From Paramecium pentaurelia (lineage: Eukaryota; Ciliophora; Oligohymenophorea; Peniculida; Parameciidae), in assembly GCA_905183005.1 (NCBI GenBank), contig CAJJDO010000006.1, positions 729,781 through 793,780 on the forward strand: DNA of 64,000 bases, given 5' to 3'. A program made the position numbers and the translations under genes. Below the pieces are notes generated by a model, which was given only the letters and a program-made list of their open reading frames with translations, was not told the DNA's origin and did no database searches. Below, piece after piece: positions 23,634 through 36,306 of this stretch (its first letter is position 1; each line of letters starts with the position of its first letter).

Positions 23634-25769
23634 TCATTTTTTTCTTATTTAAGATTCTCGTCTTTCAATTTATGAATTTCTAGTATTCACTTAAAATTCC
23701 TTATTAACATATTGTAGATCTTCAAGCATAAATATTTAATGATGTAAATGGGGTTTAATTAATATCATTTTATTCAATATTTACTATAATTCTTAAATAA
23801 AACTAATCCATTCTCCAATCTCTAAACCATTTCGCTTTCTTCCAGTTTGATATACTCGAATATAACGATCAAATAAAGCTTATGCATATTGCATTACATT
23901 TAATTCATTGTATTAATAATTATAGAATGAACATAATTCTTTGACAAATTTATACATTCTTTCTCTTTATAAATTTAATTCAATATCTACAGTTTTGAAA
24001 TCCTCAATTAATTTCTTTAATTAATGCTTTCGTTTATCACTTTCACTTTACATAATATAAACTAAGATTTAAACAATTGTTTATTATGAATTTGATACTT
24101 TTTCTGAATAATCCATAAAAATTGATGCACATAAATCACTCAAATTTTAAACAACAAAATTATACCATTAGAATTTATTTTAATTTTATATTTATTCTTC
24201 TTAATTTCCTTACATAAGACCTGAATATAAAAATCTAATCCGATCATAAGTCAATAAATCAATTTCAATATTGGTTATATCAAATTAAAATATTGCACCA
24301 AAAAATATACATAATTATCTATTAAATTTATCCATTTTATTTAATTAATTTAGATCACCCATTTCCAAATTTTAACTTATATAAGCAATACAATTTTATA
24401 ATTAATTAAGATTATCATTTTTAATTAAAAAATTTATAAAACTTTCTGCATTACTTCTTCTTTCATAAGAACTTATTTATTCTAATCTCTATTAAGCTGG
24501 ATGAGTACCAAATTAAGGTTTTCCACATTCTTAATTAAACCAATCAATAAGTAATTATTATAGAAATTTTTCATCCTATTATTTTAATTCAAAATTAATA
24601 TCTAAATACTATACAAATGGATGATTGAAATATTCTGAAGCAATTATACATTGTTTAGTATTTAATGATTTTAATTAATATCTATTTATTAACTTCTATG
24701 CTTTATTCATTTAACTATCCTTATCCATTTTATGTTATTACACAACAGACTTTAATGTTTAATATAATTATGTATCTCTATTACTAATATTCTCTTCAAT
24801 TTTATTTAATATCTTATGAGTATCTTTTAGATTTAATTCTACATCTTTTAGACTTCCAGTAGCATTTTCTAAAGTACTTTATGCTTCTTAATTTTATTTA
24901 TAATCATTAAATTCAACTTTTGCCATATTTAATTAATAAGTTAGATTATTGATTTCTTATTTATGTTAATGAGTTAATTTATTATTTAATTCAGAGACTT
25001 CCATATATTTATGATATATATCTTCATTCTCTTATTTTAATTATACAACTTCTTATTATAATTCATTTAATACTTCTTATTGAATATATTCTTATTCTGC
25101 TTTCCCATTTTATAATATCATTTCTATTGCAACAGATATTAATTTCCAAGCATTTTCAATTAATCTTGCCAAAGTCATATCTCTTTGTGCAATAGCAGTT
25201 AACATCATATTGATGAATTCTTGTAATTAATGTTCAATTTCAATGGCAGTTCTACGATGTGCCTTTTTTAAGTTTGAACGTTCGAGATTATTTGCATTAA
25301 TATATTGATGTATTCTTTCGATAGTATTACTTAACATTAATAATATGTCTTAATATATCTCATCCAATTATGCTGATGTTTATTATTTATCTTATACTAT
25401 CATTCTGTTTATTTCTAAATTCTTTCGCATTTTTAGATCAATTTCAAAAAGATTCATAAGTTTTTCATGCATTTCACTATCATCCATTTCCATAACATGT
25501 TTGAAAAGATCAAATCTGACATTGCTTTGAGAATTATTTCTTTTTTTAATACTCTTAACACTCTTAATAGATTATTATGATTATTAGACTGATAATCGAG
25601 AAGGACCTCTTAATTTAACAATCTGAAATCCCTTTAGGGGTGTATATTAATCAGTATTTGATTAACTGCGGTATTTATAGAAGTTGATATCAGAGAATAC
25701 ATCAGACAATATTTGATGTTTGTAAGTACTTTATTACAGAGATTTCATAGTTTTTGTACTAATATTCAT
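23634..25769 (-). CDS. Coiled-coil hypothetical protein
   Basis: 711-residue intronless protein. A Ser/Gln-rich N-terminus (about 1-100) is followed by long heptad-rich helices (roughly 130-330, e.g. QQEVVQLKQENEDIYHKY and NNKLTHQHKQEINN), then a helical, Gln-rich C-terminal domain (about 360-700). No catalytic or membrane motif is visible. Likely cytoskeletal or ciliary scaffold by composition only. Its stop lies 38 nt from the convergent Miro stop. Its first ATG lies only 6 nt, and in frame, after the TGA of the secreted-protein gene; Met-8 is an alternative start. Confidence 0.8.
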
Positions 25770-25775
25770 TTTATT

Positions 25776-26438
25776 TCACTTTAATAATAACATCAATTTT
25801 TCAATAATATCACTCAAATTTACATCTGATTCTTGACATTCCCAAGGCACTTGAAAATCCTCTTTAGAAAACTTCTTTTCAACTAAATCCTCTATCACAT
25901 AGAATTTTATTTATCTTTTAGATTCCAAATCTATTTCTATAGAATCTAGATTTCCTTATTTATCGAATAATGCATATGCTTTGTTTTTTCCTTATAAAAG
26001 TGAACTTATTTCAAATCTTGCTAGATCATCATCTCCAGTACCCATATAGAGACTCATCAAATGAAAAACAACATCAGGCTCTAATATAAATGCATTATTT
26101 CCAGATTGTAGCTACAATTTATTAGAAATATTGGGACCATTGAATATTTAACATTTCATTTAAGGTGGAAATGAATGATAATAATTTAAATATACCTTAT
26201 TTGTAGTAAGATTGACATAAGCATTAGCAACTTCTCCAATTTTATCAACTGATAATATAATGTGAGAACTTGTAAATTTTGTAGAATAATCTACACTCAA
26301 TGTATTTGGACTACTTGTTCTTTATGTGCCTAATACAACATGAAAATCATTTGGTATATGAACATATGGGGCATCAAAGTTAGCAAAAACATTATCTAAT
26401 ATATTTGCAAAAGCTATGTTTAAAAGTAAATACAACAT
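25776..26438 (-). CDS. Small predicted secreted/lumenal protein
   Basis: 220-residue protein with a signal peptide (MLYLLLNIAFANIL) and no later membrane segment. The mature part is rich in beta-like strands (FHVVLGTQRTSS, HIILSVDKIGEVANAY) and ends in an acidic/amphipathic helix (LSDIIEKLMLLLK). Unrecognised family. The start codon is only 8 bp from the divergent kinesin start codon, and its stop is 6 nt before the next same-strand ATG, so the gene is squeezed on both sides; regulation must be very compact or shared. Intronless. Confidence 0.7.
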
Positions 26439-26446
26439 TAATATTA

Positions 26447-28851
26447 ATGAAATAGAAAGAGAAAGAAGGATCAAATGAGAATCTTAGAGTTGTAATTAGA
26501 GTTCGTCCTCCAATGGCAAGAGAGATTAAGGATGGCAAATTCATATCAACTGTATAATTATGTTTGAATATTTTAAAAGGTATAAGCAGCTCCAGATAAT
26601 CAATAACTTTGCATTTTTGATTATCATGCAATTGAGTTAGTGCCAGATGAGGAATTAGAAGCATTTGTATAAAATCCAGCTAATTATACCATTCATTAAT
26701 TTACATTTGATTATGTATATGATTAAGAAAGCACTTAAGTAGAAGTCTATGAAACCACTGCTGCCTTGTCAGTTGATTCGACCCTCTAAGTATGTAATTA
26801 ATAAGTATTCAAAAGGGATATAATTCAACGATTATTGCTTATGGATAAACAGGAACTGGAAAAACATATACAATGCATGGATTCTCTTTTACTCCAAATT
26901 CAGATTAATTGGGTATCATTCCAAGATCATTGCATAATATCTTTACACATATATAAATGAAATCTAATTCAATGACAACTTTTATGGTGAGAGCATCATA
27001 TTTATAAATTTACAATGAATCTATAAGTGATCTTCTAAGACCTGATAATTAATAATTAAATATTAGAGAAGATAAAAAAAGAGGTGTTTTTGTTGAAAAT
27101 TTATCAGAATGGGCAGTACGTTCTCCTCCAGAAATATATTAATTGATGAGAAGAGGTAATGCAAAAAGAGTAACAGCAAGTACAAGAATGAATGATACAT
27201 CATCACGTAGTCATGCAGTTTTTATTATTACTGTTGAATAAATTGAAGAAACACCTGAAGGAAAGAGAGCAAGAGTTGGAAAATTAAATTTAGTAGATTT
27301 GGCAGGAAGTGAAAGAGTTAGAGTAACTGGAGCAACTGGTATAAGATTAGAAGAATCTAAAAAGATTAATTAATCATTATCTGCATTAGGAAATGTTATT
27401 GCTGCTTTGACTGAATTAAAATAACCAAAATCACATATTCCATATAGAGATTCTAAAATCACTAGATTATTAGAAGATTCTCTAGGAGGTAATTGTAAAA
27501 CTACTTTTATGGCAATGATATCACCAGCTATTGAAGCATTTAATGAGTCTTTATCAACTTTGAAATTTGCAAATAGAGCTAAAAATATTAGAAATACACC
27601 TATGGTTAATTAAGATTAAGATTAAGGAGCTTTACTTAGAAAATATTAATTAGAAATTTAGAAATTAAAATAAGAGTTGGATGAAAGAAGTAAATTACCT
27701 ATAGATTCTATGGTATCTGAATTAGAAAAAGAAAGATAAAAGGCTTTAGAGGATAAGTAAGAAGTAATGAGTGCATATGAATAAAGAAATAGAGATCTTG
27801 TTTAAGAGAGAGAAATGAGAAAGTAATTGGAAGAAAAGATATCAGCTTTAAATTCATAAATGTTAGTAGGAGGATAGAAAATAGAAGAAACTCCTCAATT
27901 TTAGAATGCTCTAGAAAAACAATAAAAATTAATACGTCAATAATATTAAGAAAAATTACAAGAATTAGAAAAAGAACGGTAGAATATAGAAGAGGATAAA
28001 GCTTAAACAGACAAATATAAATAATTATTATTAAAATAAAGAGATATAATGATTGCATTAACTAATAGATTAAATGAAAGAGATGAAACAATCCTACAAT
28101 TATAAGAAGAATTAGATGCATATGATAAATTGTAAAAAGAGTTAGAAGATATTAACTAAACAAAAGATTCTAGAATACAATAATTGGTGGAACTTCTTAA
28201 ATAAAAAGATATTGAAATCCCTATGAATTTAGAATTACCAGCTAATTCATTTATTAATAATGCAAAATAACAGTTATTATTAGCTGAAATGCCTTCATCA
28301 AAAATGATTTTAGTTGCTGATCCTTCATCAAATAGTTATATTTAAACACTACCTTAATAAGGTTCTTATCATCATTCTTCTGAAGCTGTAACTCAATATG
28401 AACTAAAAAATTAAATTGACATTAACAAAAAGTTAGAACTTGATTTAAAGATAAGTAGAATGGAATAAGAAAGATAAAAAAAAGAATTGGTATCATTATA
28501 AGATTAGATTCAAAAATATGAAAATGATCCAACTACTGAATAAGCTAAAAGTATCATTATCTTTCATATTTAGAATCTGTTGATTTAATATTAAATTAAC
28601 TCACAAAACCTGCCAATGGAAACTCACTTGCCACTGTAGCTTAAGAATTATAAAAGCTATAAAAAATACTTTCAGATAAAGAAGCAAGTCCAAAAAAGGC
28701 AGTTCTAAAATTTTAATAAGAAACTTCCAATCTCAAGTAATAAGAGATTATAAATAAATTAATTATTAAACCAAGTAAATCTAATAATTAGCTTAACCCT
28801 CCACCTAATAAAAAATAAAAATAAAAATCTATAGAAGATTTGTGGAATTGA
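26447..28851 (+). CDS. Kinesin motor protein, N-terminal motor
   Basis: 775-residue plus-end-type microtubule motor. The motor domain (about residues 12-345) has P-loop GQTGTGKT, switch I NDTSSRSH, switch II DLAGSE, the NQSLSALG element and HIPYRDSKITRLL, then neck and long coiled coil (about 350-700) ending in a basic Lys/Gln tail. Not assignable to a subfamily by eye. Introns: 26552-26579 (28 nt) and 26790-26815 (26 nt), both ending AAG rather than TAG and both within the motor domain, and 28551-28573 (23 nt, TAG). Conserved kinesin sequence across the first two junctions (FISTV then QAAPDNQQ; STLQ then GYNSTIIAYG) fixes the splice sites. Confidence 0.92.
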
Positions 28852-28876
28852 TTTTATAAATAATTTTTTATCGTTA

Positions 28877-30028
28877 ATGGGATAAGAATAAAGTATTAAT
28901 GAAAAGACCTAAGAGTATAAATAATTTCTTTTATAATACTCATAAGAAAGAGAGGCTACACATCCTTAATTTGGAACAATTAAATTGTTTACACACATTT
29001 AAGTAAAAATCAAATTAACAAATAGACTAATGAATAAATATGTCTAAAGAAGTATTTTACTAAAAGTGAAAAAGAATTCTCCAATCTAGTAGCTCATCTC
29101 AGATAAAGAAATTCATTTGAATAAACCAATTTATTAAAAATACTTGCAGTACACAAATAGGATCAAATAAAAATATGCTCAGACTAGAGTTAGATAGCCA
29201 TAATTATTTAATATTATTAAGAAAACTTGACAAATGAGATTAGTATTAGAAAAATTAACAATAGACCTTACAAAGAAGGACATATTTGGATTCTCTTACA
29301 ATAAATTATAGACCCATGTACATATTTATGCGAAAGAAATATATTTCATGGAGATATTAAACCATCAACACTTTATTTAGATGAAAATGGATGCATTAAA
29401 TTATGTGAATGTAGTATGTTCAAAGATGGACTTAATGGATATTAAAAAATGATACAAAGTTAGGATAAATCATATTTATCTCCTATTCTATTGAAATAAT
29501 ATAAAGAATTAATTATGTTGCCTAGTCATGATCCATATAAGAGTGATATATATTCATTAGGCTTGACAGTTTTAAGTGTAATTTTAATGGAAGAAGTCTA
29601 TGATTGTTTTGATTATGTTAATGGCATTGTTTTAACTCATTCTTTGGAATAAAAATTCATTCGAATTAAGCAAATGGGATATTCTTAAATTTTGATTGAA
29701 TTTATCAAATAATTATTATTGTTTGATGAATAAGAAAGACCCTCCTGGCAAATGCTTAAGGAATTTATTGACAAATATAGAGATAAAATTTACAACATGA
29801 TACCATTCTATTAAAACCAATTAAATAACTAAAAATCACCTATAAGATAGTCTAATCAATTTAATAAATCTCCTCTTAGATAGAACATGATTTATCTTGT
29901 AAATATAATCTTTATAGTAGCCATTAAATAAGTCACCACAATAGTAATTTTAGATATCTTAATAATTTAATACAAGCAGATCAGATACAAAGACAAAATA
30001 TGTACAAATAAGTAAAGAAAATTACTGA
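28877..30028 (+). CDS. Protein-kinase-like protein, DFG missing (likely pseudokinase)
   Basis: 366-residue kinase-fold protein. N-lobe: IVYTHLSKNQINKQTNEQ and the candidate beta3 Lys in ICLKKY. C-lobe: HGDIKPSTLYLD in place of HRDLKPxN (Arg to Gly, Asn to Thr), no DFG (LCECSMFKDG at that place), YLSPIL in place of APE, then SDIYSLGLTVL and ERPSWQML, which are normal. Loss of the DFG Asp and the catalytic-loop Asn argues for a pseudokinase; nucleotide binding cannot be ruled out. Intron 28915-28946 (32 nt, ends AAG) joins the MGQEQ start to the N-lobe frame; intron 29899-29917 is 19 nt. Starts 25 nt after the kinesin stop, ends 26 nt before the convergent neighbour. Confidence 0.78.
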
Positions 30029-30054
30029 GATATATAAATATTTAGTATACTATT

Positions 30055-32363
30055 TCATTCATAGTGGATTTTTTTGATTCCATATTTCACAATTTCTCTA
30101 TCGCATCGAGCTCCTCCCACAAGACATGATATCACAGTAATTGGATCTATATTGAATCTTTTGCCATAGTTCTTATAATCGAATTCTTTTACTATTCTAA
30201 TTACTTATTCATCTTCTAAATGTTGAAGCTTTATAAAGTTAAAATGATACTTTTAATTTAATTTTATTTAATTATGTATTGCATTTATCGTAAGAATGAA
30301 TAGCTTATTCTTTTAGAACAGCAGATTAATCATTAATTTATGAGACATCATTTTGCCCTTTTTACTTGATTTACTATTTAATTCTTTTTTGAGTTTCTTT
30401 ATAAATCAATGTACCATTATTAACAGGCTAATTTTATTAGTTAAGCTTGGTTATCATATTCTCTAAACTTTCAATATCTTCATTAGACAATCCTACAGTA
30501 ATTGGTCCTAAATTTTCCAATTAGTAATTATTCCTACAACTTTTAGCTGCCTCTTGTCGCGCTAACTATAAGTCTATTGAAGATAATTTATGGCTATCAA
30601 AAGGAAATATAGAAGGCAAAGATAAAGCTTCCAACGAATCATTATAAGATAAACTTTATTACATAATAGCCTAACTACTATCAAGGGATTGTTCTTATTT
30701 ATATTGTTTAAACGATTCACTCAGTTCTTTTTCTAACTGTTCAATATCTGATAACATTGTTGCTTTCTTATATGTAATTAATAAATACTTAAAGCAAGTA
30801 TTCTTTTGATTTTTAATCCAAATAATTAGGCATAGATGAATAATGGCATTTTTCACTTAAAGAAATTAATTTGGAAATAACCCATGCTATTCCTGTTGCT
30901 CTAACATCCTATCCATTTTTTAGTATTTAATAATAAAAACTCACTAAACATCTTGAGAAAGATTTATTTTCTTTTTTTTTAGTATGAATATCTTAATCTA
31001 TTTAATCTAAAGTTTTTTAATTGAATAGTATCTTTTATTTATATGCCTTTTTGCTATCTCTAAGAATTTAGATGTCTTAGTCTAATTCTTTTTATTTATT
31101 TTATTGATTCATAAATTAATTTACTAGAGACATTCTAGATTTATTCAGACTGCTTTAAGTTTTAGGATCTTTTAAATCATTAATTTCTTTTAATAATTAC
31201 TCTGTTAATTATTTAATTTAATTTATTTTTTCATGAAATTCATGTGTTTCTAATCTTAATTTATCTTAAGTTACAACTCTTGCATTAATAATAATATCAT
31301 TTTATTTAATCTTATATACCAATTTATTAACTATGAGTTAAGTTTATTTTTTATAAAACTTGGCTTTTTCAGCTTCTGATTTAAATTGAGACATCTAGAC
31401 TTTAACCAAAGTATTATACATTCTTTATACACCTTCACTAGTATAATCAAAATTAGTTGTTAACCCTTTTTCTTCATCTACATTAAGTTCTCCAATTTCT
31501 TTCAATTCACTTAAAGCAACTGCTGAAGCTTTTTAGATGTATTGTTCAACAGAACGTTCTACACTTAGATCTTCATTTAAACTCTTTAATTATTTAACTT
31601 TTTAAACAGCCTTCTTCATAACATCTTTATAGGATCTAGGAGTATTTGAAGATGGGATCGAATTTTATGTTGAATTTTGTCTATCAAGAGGTAATTATTT
31701 CATTGATTGTTAATATTAAATAGGCTTCTTAATTTCAGTTGATGCTCTTTATTTATTTCTTTCTTGTATTATATTTAGAGTACTACTATCTTCTTGTTTG
31801 CTTACTTCTTTTTTCTTTTTTTCTTTCAACCTTTTTGTCCATAATTTAAGATCTGCTGATTAATCTTATGATTCATCATACTCTTCTAATTGAGTAGCCA
31901 AAGATTCTTCTCTATTTTTTTGTTTCTTTTTTAGAACCTCTCCATCTGAATTATCTTCCAATTATTCATATATTTCTGATAATAACAGTTGTTTATCAGG
32001 ATCTTTTGCTAATTGATTTCTGATTTATTTCTCAAGTTCATTCTTTTCTTTTTTCTTATATAATTTTGTAATCTTCAATGTTTACAAATCGTACATACTA
32101 TGCATAGACTTAAATTATTGACCAGGTTTTTCTTCACCTCTTGCTATATCATAACTCTTGATTGAGTTGAATTAATCTTGCAAAAGTTTCTTAGTAACAT
32201 CTTGTATAGCTAAATCACAAATATTTATAGCAGTTGATTTACTTTTTCTTATTAATTCATGAGCATTTCCAACTATTTTTATATCTGTGTAGCCTTTATG
32301 TTATCCAACTTCTCCTTGAACTTGAATTATTTTTTTCATTCTCTATGCCCTAATTGATTACAT
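30055..32363 (-). CDS. Coiled-coil hypothetical protein
   Basis: 754-residue charged, mostly helical protein without membrane segments. The N-terminal 120 residues form a compact domain (KIIQVQGEVGQHKGYTDIKIVG), then Lys/Glu-rich coiled coil, then a conserved-looking helical block with Cys and Trp (SFSRCLVSFYYQILKNG, TGIAWVISKLISLSEKC), and a C-terminal globular end (DPITVISCLVGGARCD). Two AAG-ended introns (30767-30788 and 30229-30250, 22 nt each) are needed; without the first, the last third looks like a separate gene starting at 30757. Composition suggests an axonemal or cortical structural role, an inference only. Alternative start Met-9 at 32339. Confidence 0.72.
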
Positions 32364-32943
32364 TAAAATTAATTAAAAACTCAAAATTTAATTTAAATCT
32401 AAATAGAAAATATATCTAATTAATAGAGTAATATTGTAAACACTAAAATATTAATAAATCGTTTTTATGGAAATGTCTCTCCTTCAAACTATGAGAATAA
32501 TCTGATATAGTTGTTAATAAAAGTATGTTCTAAGATAATATTTTTATATTATCTGATAAAAATAACTTCTAAAAATTTATGACTCAAACTCAACATAAGA
32601 TTATGATAGACTTTGATTTGGATCGAATGTTGAAAATTTTATAATTCCAAAACCTCAATTCTTTGTTAATGTTTAATAATAATCATTCTTAATTTATATG
32701 CCAGTTAATTTAGAAAATATGTGTTAAAGAAGAAATAAAAAATGGTGAATATTTTTAATGATAATCTGAAATACTCATATTAGTTCAAAAAGTCAAGCAA
32801 AAAGAAGTCAATAAAAGTATAAATTGAATAACTACTACCACTACAATTAAAAATTAGTATATTACAATCGATTTAAAGAACTCTAATTAACGATATCAAT
32901 ATTGAAATTTTTTCTACATAATATATGATTATTATTTAATATA
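32364..32943 (+). other. Unresolved coding-like stretch upstream of the TPR-like gene
   Basis: From 32579 an ATG opens MTQTQHKIMIDFDLDRMLKI and runs about 60 codons to TGA, with plausible coding sequence beyond the stop in the same frame (SEILILVQKVKQKE). Two other frames look coding nearby (YYNRFKELQLTISILKFF near 32850-32930, and NDINIEIFSTQYM overlapping 32890-32970). No canonical micro-intron joins them. This may be 5' exons of the next gene, a short separate gene or a decayed one. Confidence 0.35.
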
Positions 32944-34928
32944 ATGAGGAGTAATGTCAAACAGTTATCAATTATGTAAGAAAATCATTTCCAAAACTCA
33001 ATCATTGAAATTACTCATACAATACGTATTTTAATTATCAATCACAAGGTTCTGGCAAGTATAGAATTGCATTTTAACAAATTAACAAAGAATTTGAAAT
33101 ATCCCTAATTATGCATACAGGATGGAGAATTCGTTTGCAATTATTAAGAAGAGGAATTGTTTGTCTTATTTATATTCTCAAATCCCAATCAAGAGATGGA
33201 TTTAAGCATGAAAATTAATTACATTTATTGAGAAAACTATAATAGTTTATTATGTTTTACTTTGAATTGCTCGAAAATTAAGCACAAGAATATAGTATTA
33301 GTTTATACCTTATTTAATAGAAATATTTTATCTCAAAGAAATACTTTATCGAATATCCTAGATTCACTTGTTAATTTTCTAATTATCTAAATTCCATGAA
33401 GATGTTCGTTGTATGTTATTTTGGAAACCAGAGGTTTATTTTAAGGATGCTCGTTTTAACAAAACAAAATTTCAATACTATTTATAGGTTGGACATCTAC
33501 ATTTCCAATTTAAATTATTTGATTCTGCTATATTCTACTATAAAGAAGCTATTAGTCAATGTTAAAATTTAATTACTTAAGAGATCAATTAAGATTTTCG
33601 CATGAAAAAATTAACTGATAAGTATTCAAAGGTGATCATTTGGATTATAATGACACTATATATTATGACTTTTATTTATGAATTACAGTCAGACTATAAT
33701 AAATTATTTGAAACTTATAAAATTGCACTTTGGCTATCAGAATTAATTGATAATGGAGGATTAACAACAACTTTAGAAGAATAATATCGTTTAAAACAAA
33801 ATTAAGTATTGTAAATTATCATAATCTTTTAGTATAAAATATGTATGATAGAAATTAAAGAAATTAATCAAATCCTTGCTCCTATATTTCCTTAATCTTA
33901 CACAAATTATGATAAAAAATAATAAAATAATTATTGGTCAGATACAAATGATAAGTTCTATTAAAAGTTTAATAAACAGATAAATGTCTAACTCTATTCT
34001 ATCCTTTAATAACCAGAGGATATAAATTATAAAAAACATTAATTTCGACTTACTGAATAAGAAACAACCATCCAATCTAATATTCATACACCTCGTCAAC
34101 ATGAGAAATGTAGAACTTTCAATTCTTCAGATGAGTTTAAGATAAGTAAATAAACTTCCTGCAATCCATCACCTCAACATTCTCACAAGACAAATGTTAT
34201 GATAAGACAAACAAAAGCTAAATCATTTAAATATACATCTGATATAGATTTTATTTTAAAGAGATTTCCAAAAAGAGAAATTGAATCATTTTCTTCTTTA
34301 AAAGCAAAAAAGGAATTGGATTTCTACTATCAATAAAAAGTGCTCTCATCCTTTGATAATGAAATTTAGATCAAATCTTTAAAATCATTAAAATAGCAAA
34401 TATCTTCTTAAGAAGAACTAGATAAAGTTTGTTAATCTGATCTCATTGTAGGTAAAAAATTGTTAAGATTTCAAAAATACACACATCAAAAAGTAGCAAC
34501 CAATTAAAATATAATGAAAATTATTTCAGACATATCGAAAGAATAGGAACATTTAGAAGGTGTGAATTCTGCTCGATTACTTATTTAAGGAACTTAAGAT
34601 ATTGAATAAGAAATACGAGTTTAAATGCAACAAATAATCTAATAGAAATCATTGCACAACGAAGGGGAACTAATGGTATATATTTAAATATTATCAAAAA
34701 TAGAATCTTAAATTATTGGTATCAGATTATGAATAACATTTATAAAAAGCTTCTAATACTAATAGAGAAACATAAATAGAATAATCTTAAATATCTAAAT
34801 TTATAAAAGATAAAAACTATTCCATATTAAGATCTATAGACTAAACAATCAAGCGTACTACTCCAGAATAATTAAAAATTAGAAAATCTTTTTTATCCCG
34901 GATCTAAGAGAGTTTATTTTAAAAATGA
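32944..34928 (+). CDS. TPR-like helical protein, 5' end uncertain
   Basis: 626-residue model starting MRSNVKQLSIMQ. The middle carries a tetratricopeptide-like repeat (KFQYYLQVGHLHFQFKLFD with SAIFYYKEAI) and further helical pairs; the last half is polar and Ser/Lys/Gln-rich, ending IQESLFQK. Introns: 33026-33048 (AAG end), 33295-33320, 33806-33832, 34676-34703; all together give a whole frame. The start is provisional because an overlapping frame (INDINIEIFSTQYM...) also looks coding and meets a TGA at 33006. Probably a protein-protein scaffold; no enzyme motif seen. Confidence 0.6.
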
Positions 34929-34995
34929 ATATACTATTTGTTTAAAGTTTTTAATTTGCTTGTATTCATATATTGGCATTCTCAAATTTTATTAT

Positions 34996-35469
34996 TCATT
35001 AATATTCTATTTATATTACTCCTGATTAATGTAAATTAGAAAAATGTATAATTTAATAGCCATCACATTCCTTATATATAATAATTAAATCCTTATAATC
35101 TATTAAAGAAACTCTTCCCTCTTTTTAATTTTAAACCATGTCCACCTATAATACAATATCATCTCTTTTCATTTCAATTAAAATTCCCATTTACTTATAC
35201 CGATAAAATAAATAAATATACTGTAATTTACTCTACAAATTTGATTTAGGAATTGAAGTAAGTTTTTCACATTATTCATAGCAATATTCTTTTACTGAAT
35301 CTATCACTTTTTTATATGATTAATATTTTATGAATTTGTTGAATATCTAAGAATAAATTTTCAAAAGATGAGAACCTCTACTTATAGATTTAAAACAAAT
35401 TTCTTCTATTATCTTTAGCTCTAAGAATTTATGAGTAATCAAGTTATTAAAATAGAGTTGTTTAGACAT
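34996..35469 (-). CDS. Hypothetical protein, Lys/Tyr/Ile-rich
   Basis: 157-residue intronless protein starting MSKQLYFNNLITHKFLELK. Unrecognised. The N-terminal half is basic and helical, the C-terminal half has amphipathic strands (MGILIEMKRDDIVLQVDM). No signal peptide. Its 5' part is repeated at 36307-36552 by the duplication described separately; this is the only complete copy. Confidence 0.65.
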
Positions 35470-35823
35470 AAAATTACTAATGATTTATTAAATGGTGAAT
35501 TTTTCATATCAGTAAAAGCATATACTATATTATAACATTATGCTTTATATTTAACTAATAAAAAAATTAAAGCATATTTTAAGCTTATGCCTTTCATATT
35601 TTTAATTATTTTTAATAATGTATTCCTTCAAAAAAATATCATTTCTTTTATTCATTATTTAAAAATTTATATGATTATTCTACTTTTCTTCATAATATAA
35701 TTTATTTTAATTAGTGTTATAATATTATGATGAAAGCATTTGTTTATATATATATAAGTTCATATATTCTTATATATTAATATTAAAAATTATATATTAA
35801 TTTATAAATCATTATCAATAAGC
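35470..35823. other. Intergenic spacer (present twice because of the duplication)
   Basis: About 354 bp of AT-rich sequence between two minus-strand genes; the same spacer appears at 36553-36906. Nothing coding seen. Confidence 0.5.
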
Positions 35824-36305
35824 TCATTTATTTTTTAAAAAATTTAAAATATAATCCCAAATTGCTAATTAGTGATCCTCTCCTTATTTAAAACTTTCAT
35901 AACATTCTTTTAAATATATTTCTCTTAAATTTTCATCTTAAAAATCCTTAAAAAAAAATATCAAGATAATTGGATTAAACTCTGGATGAAATTATAATCC
36001 TAATAAATGATTATTTTTAAAAGCATAATTCTAACAATGTTTTGCACTCATTAATAACTCAGTATTTTTTGGTAACTCAAAAACATAATCTCCATGAATT
36101 TAATATACATTTAGATTCTTTATTTAATATTCTCCAAAATTTAAACCTGTGAGTAACGCTAACCTCCCAACTTACATATGAGGTACAAAAGTCATTTTTT
36201 TTGCTTCTCCTCCTAAACAATGGGCCATAATTTAATGACCAAAACATATTCCCAAGATTTTTATTTAACGTTAATCAGCTTCTCTTAAAAAATTAAACAA
36301 TGGCT
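35824..36305 (-). pseudogene. Truncated duplicate of the amidotransferase gene
   Basis: Identical to the 3' 482 bp of the gene at 36907-37993, cut at the N; it encodes only the C-terminal ~160 residues, including ICFGHQ and FHPEFN. Treated as the artefactual copy, not as a second gene. Confidence 0.75.
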
Positions 36306-36306
36306 N
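36306..36306. other. Single ambiguous base N at the join
   Basis: The only N in the window. It lies exactly where one 1082-bp copy stops and the next begins, which marks a scaffold join of unknown true length. Confidence 0.95.

Larger units (their letters stand above)
35224..36305 (+). repeat. 1082-bp direct repeat, left copy (likely assembly artefact)
   Basis: This segment recurs at 36307-37388 with a constant offset of 1083 and no difference seen by eye, with a single N at 36306 between the copies. It contains the 5' part of the small gene at 34996-35469, the intergenic spacer and the 3' part of the amidotransferase gene. The most economical reading is two contigs ending in the same 1082 bp, abutted with one N instead of merged. 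Confidence 0.85.

Noticed and set aside
26552..26579. Retained internal eliminated sequence in kinesin
   Set aside because: A 28-bp TA-bounded element is possible, but its ends fit the consensus poorly and the next kinesin intron also ends AAG with a length no TA-bounded element explains.
30055..30757. Separate small gene starting at 30757
   Set aside because: A 22-nt intron at 30767-30788 joins this frame exactly to the upstream coiled-coil gene, and otherwise the two genes would overlap.
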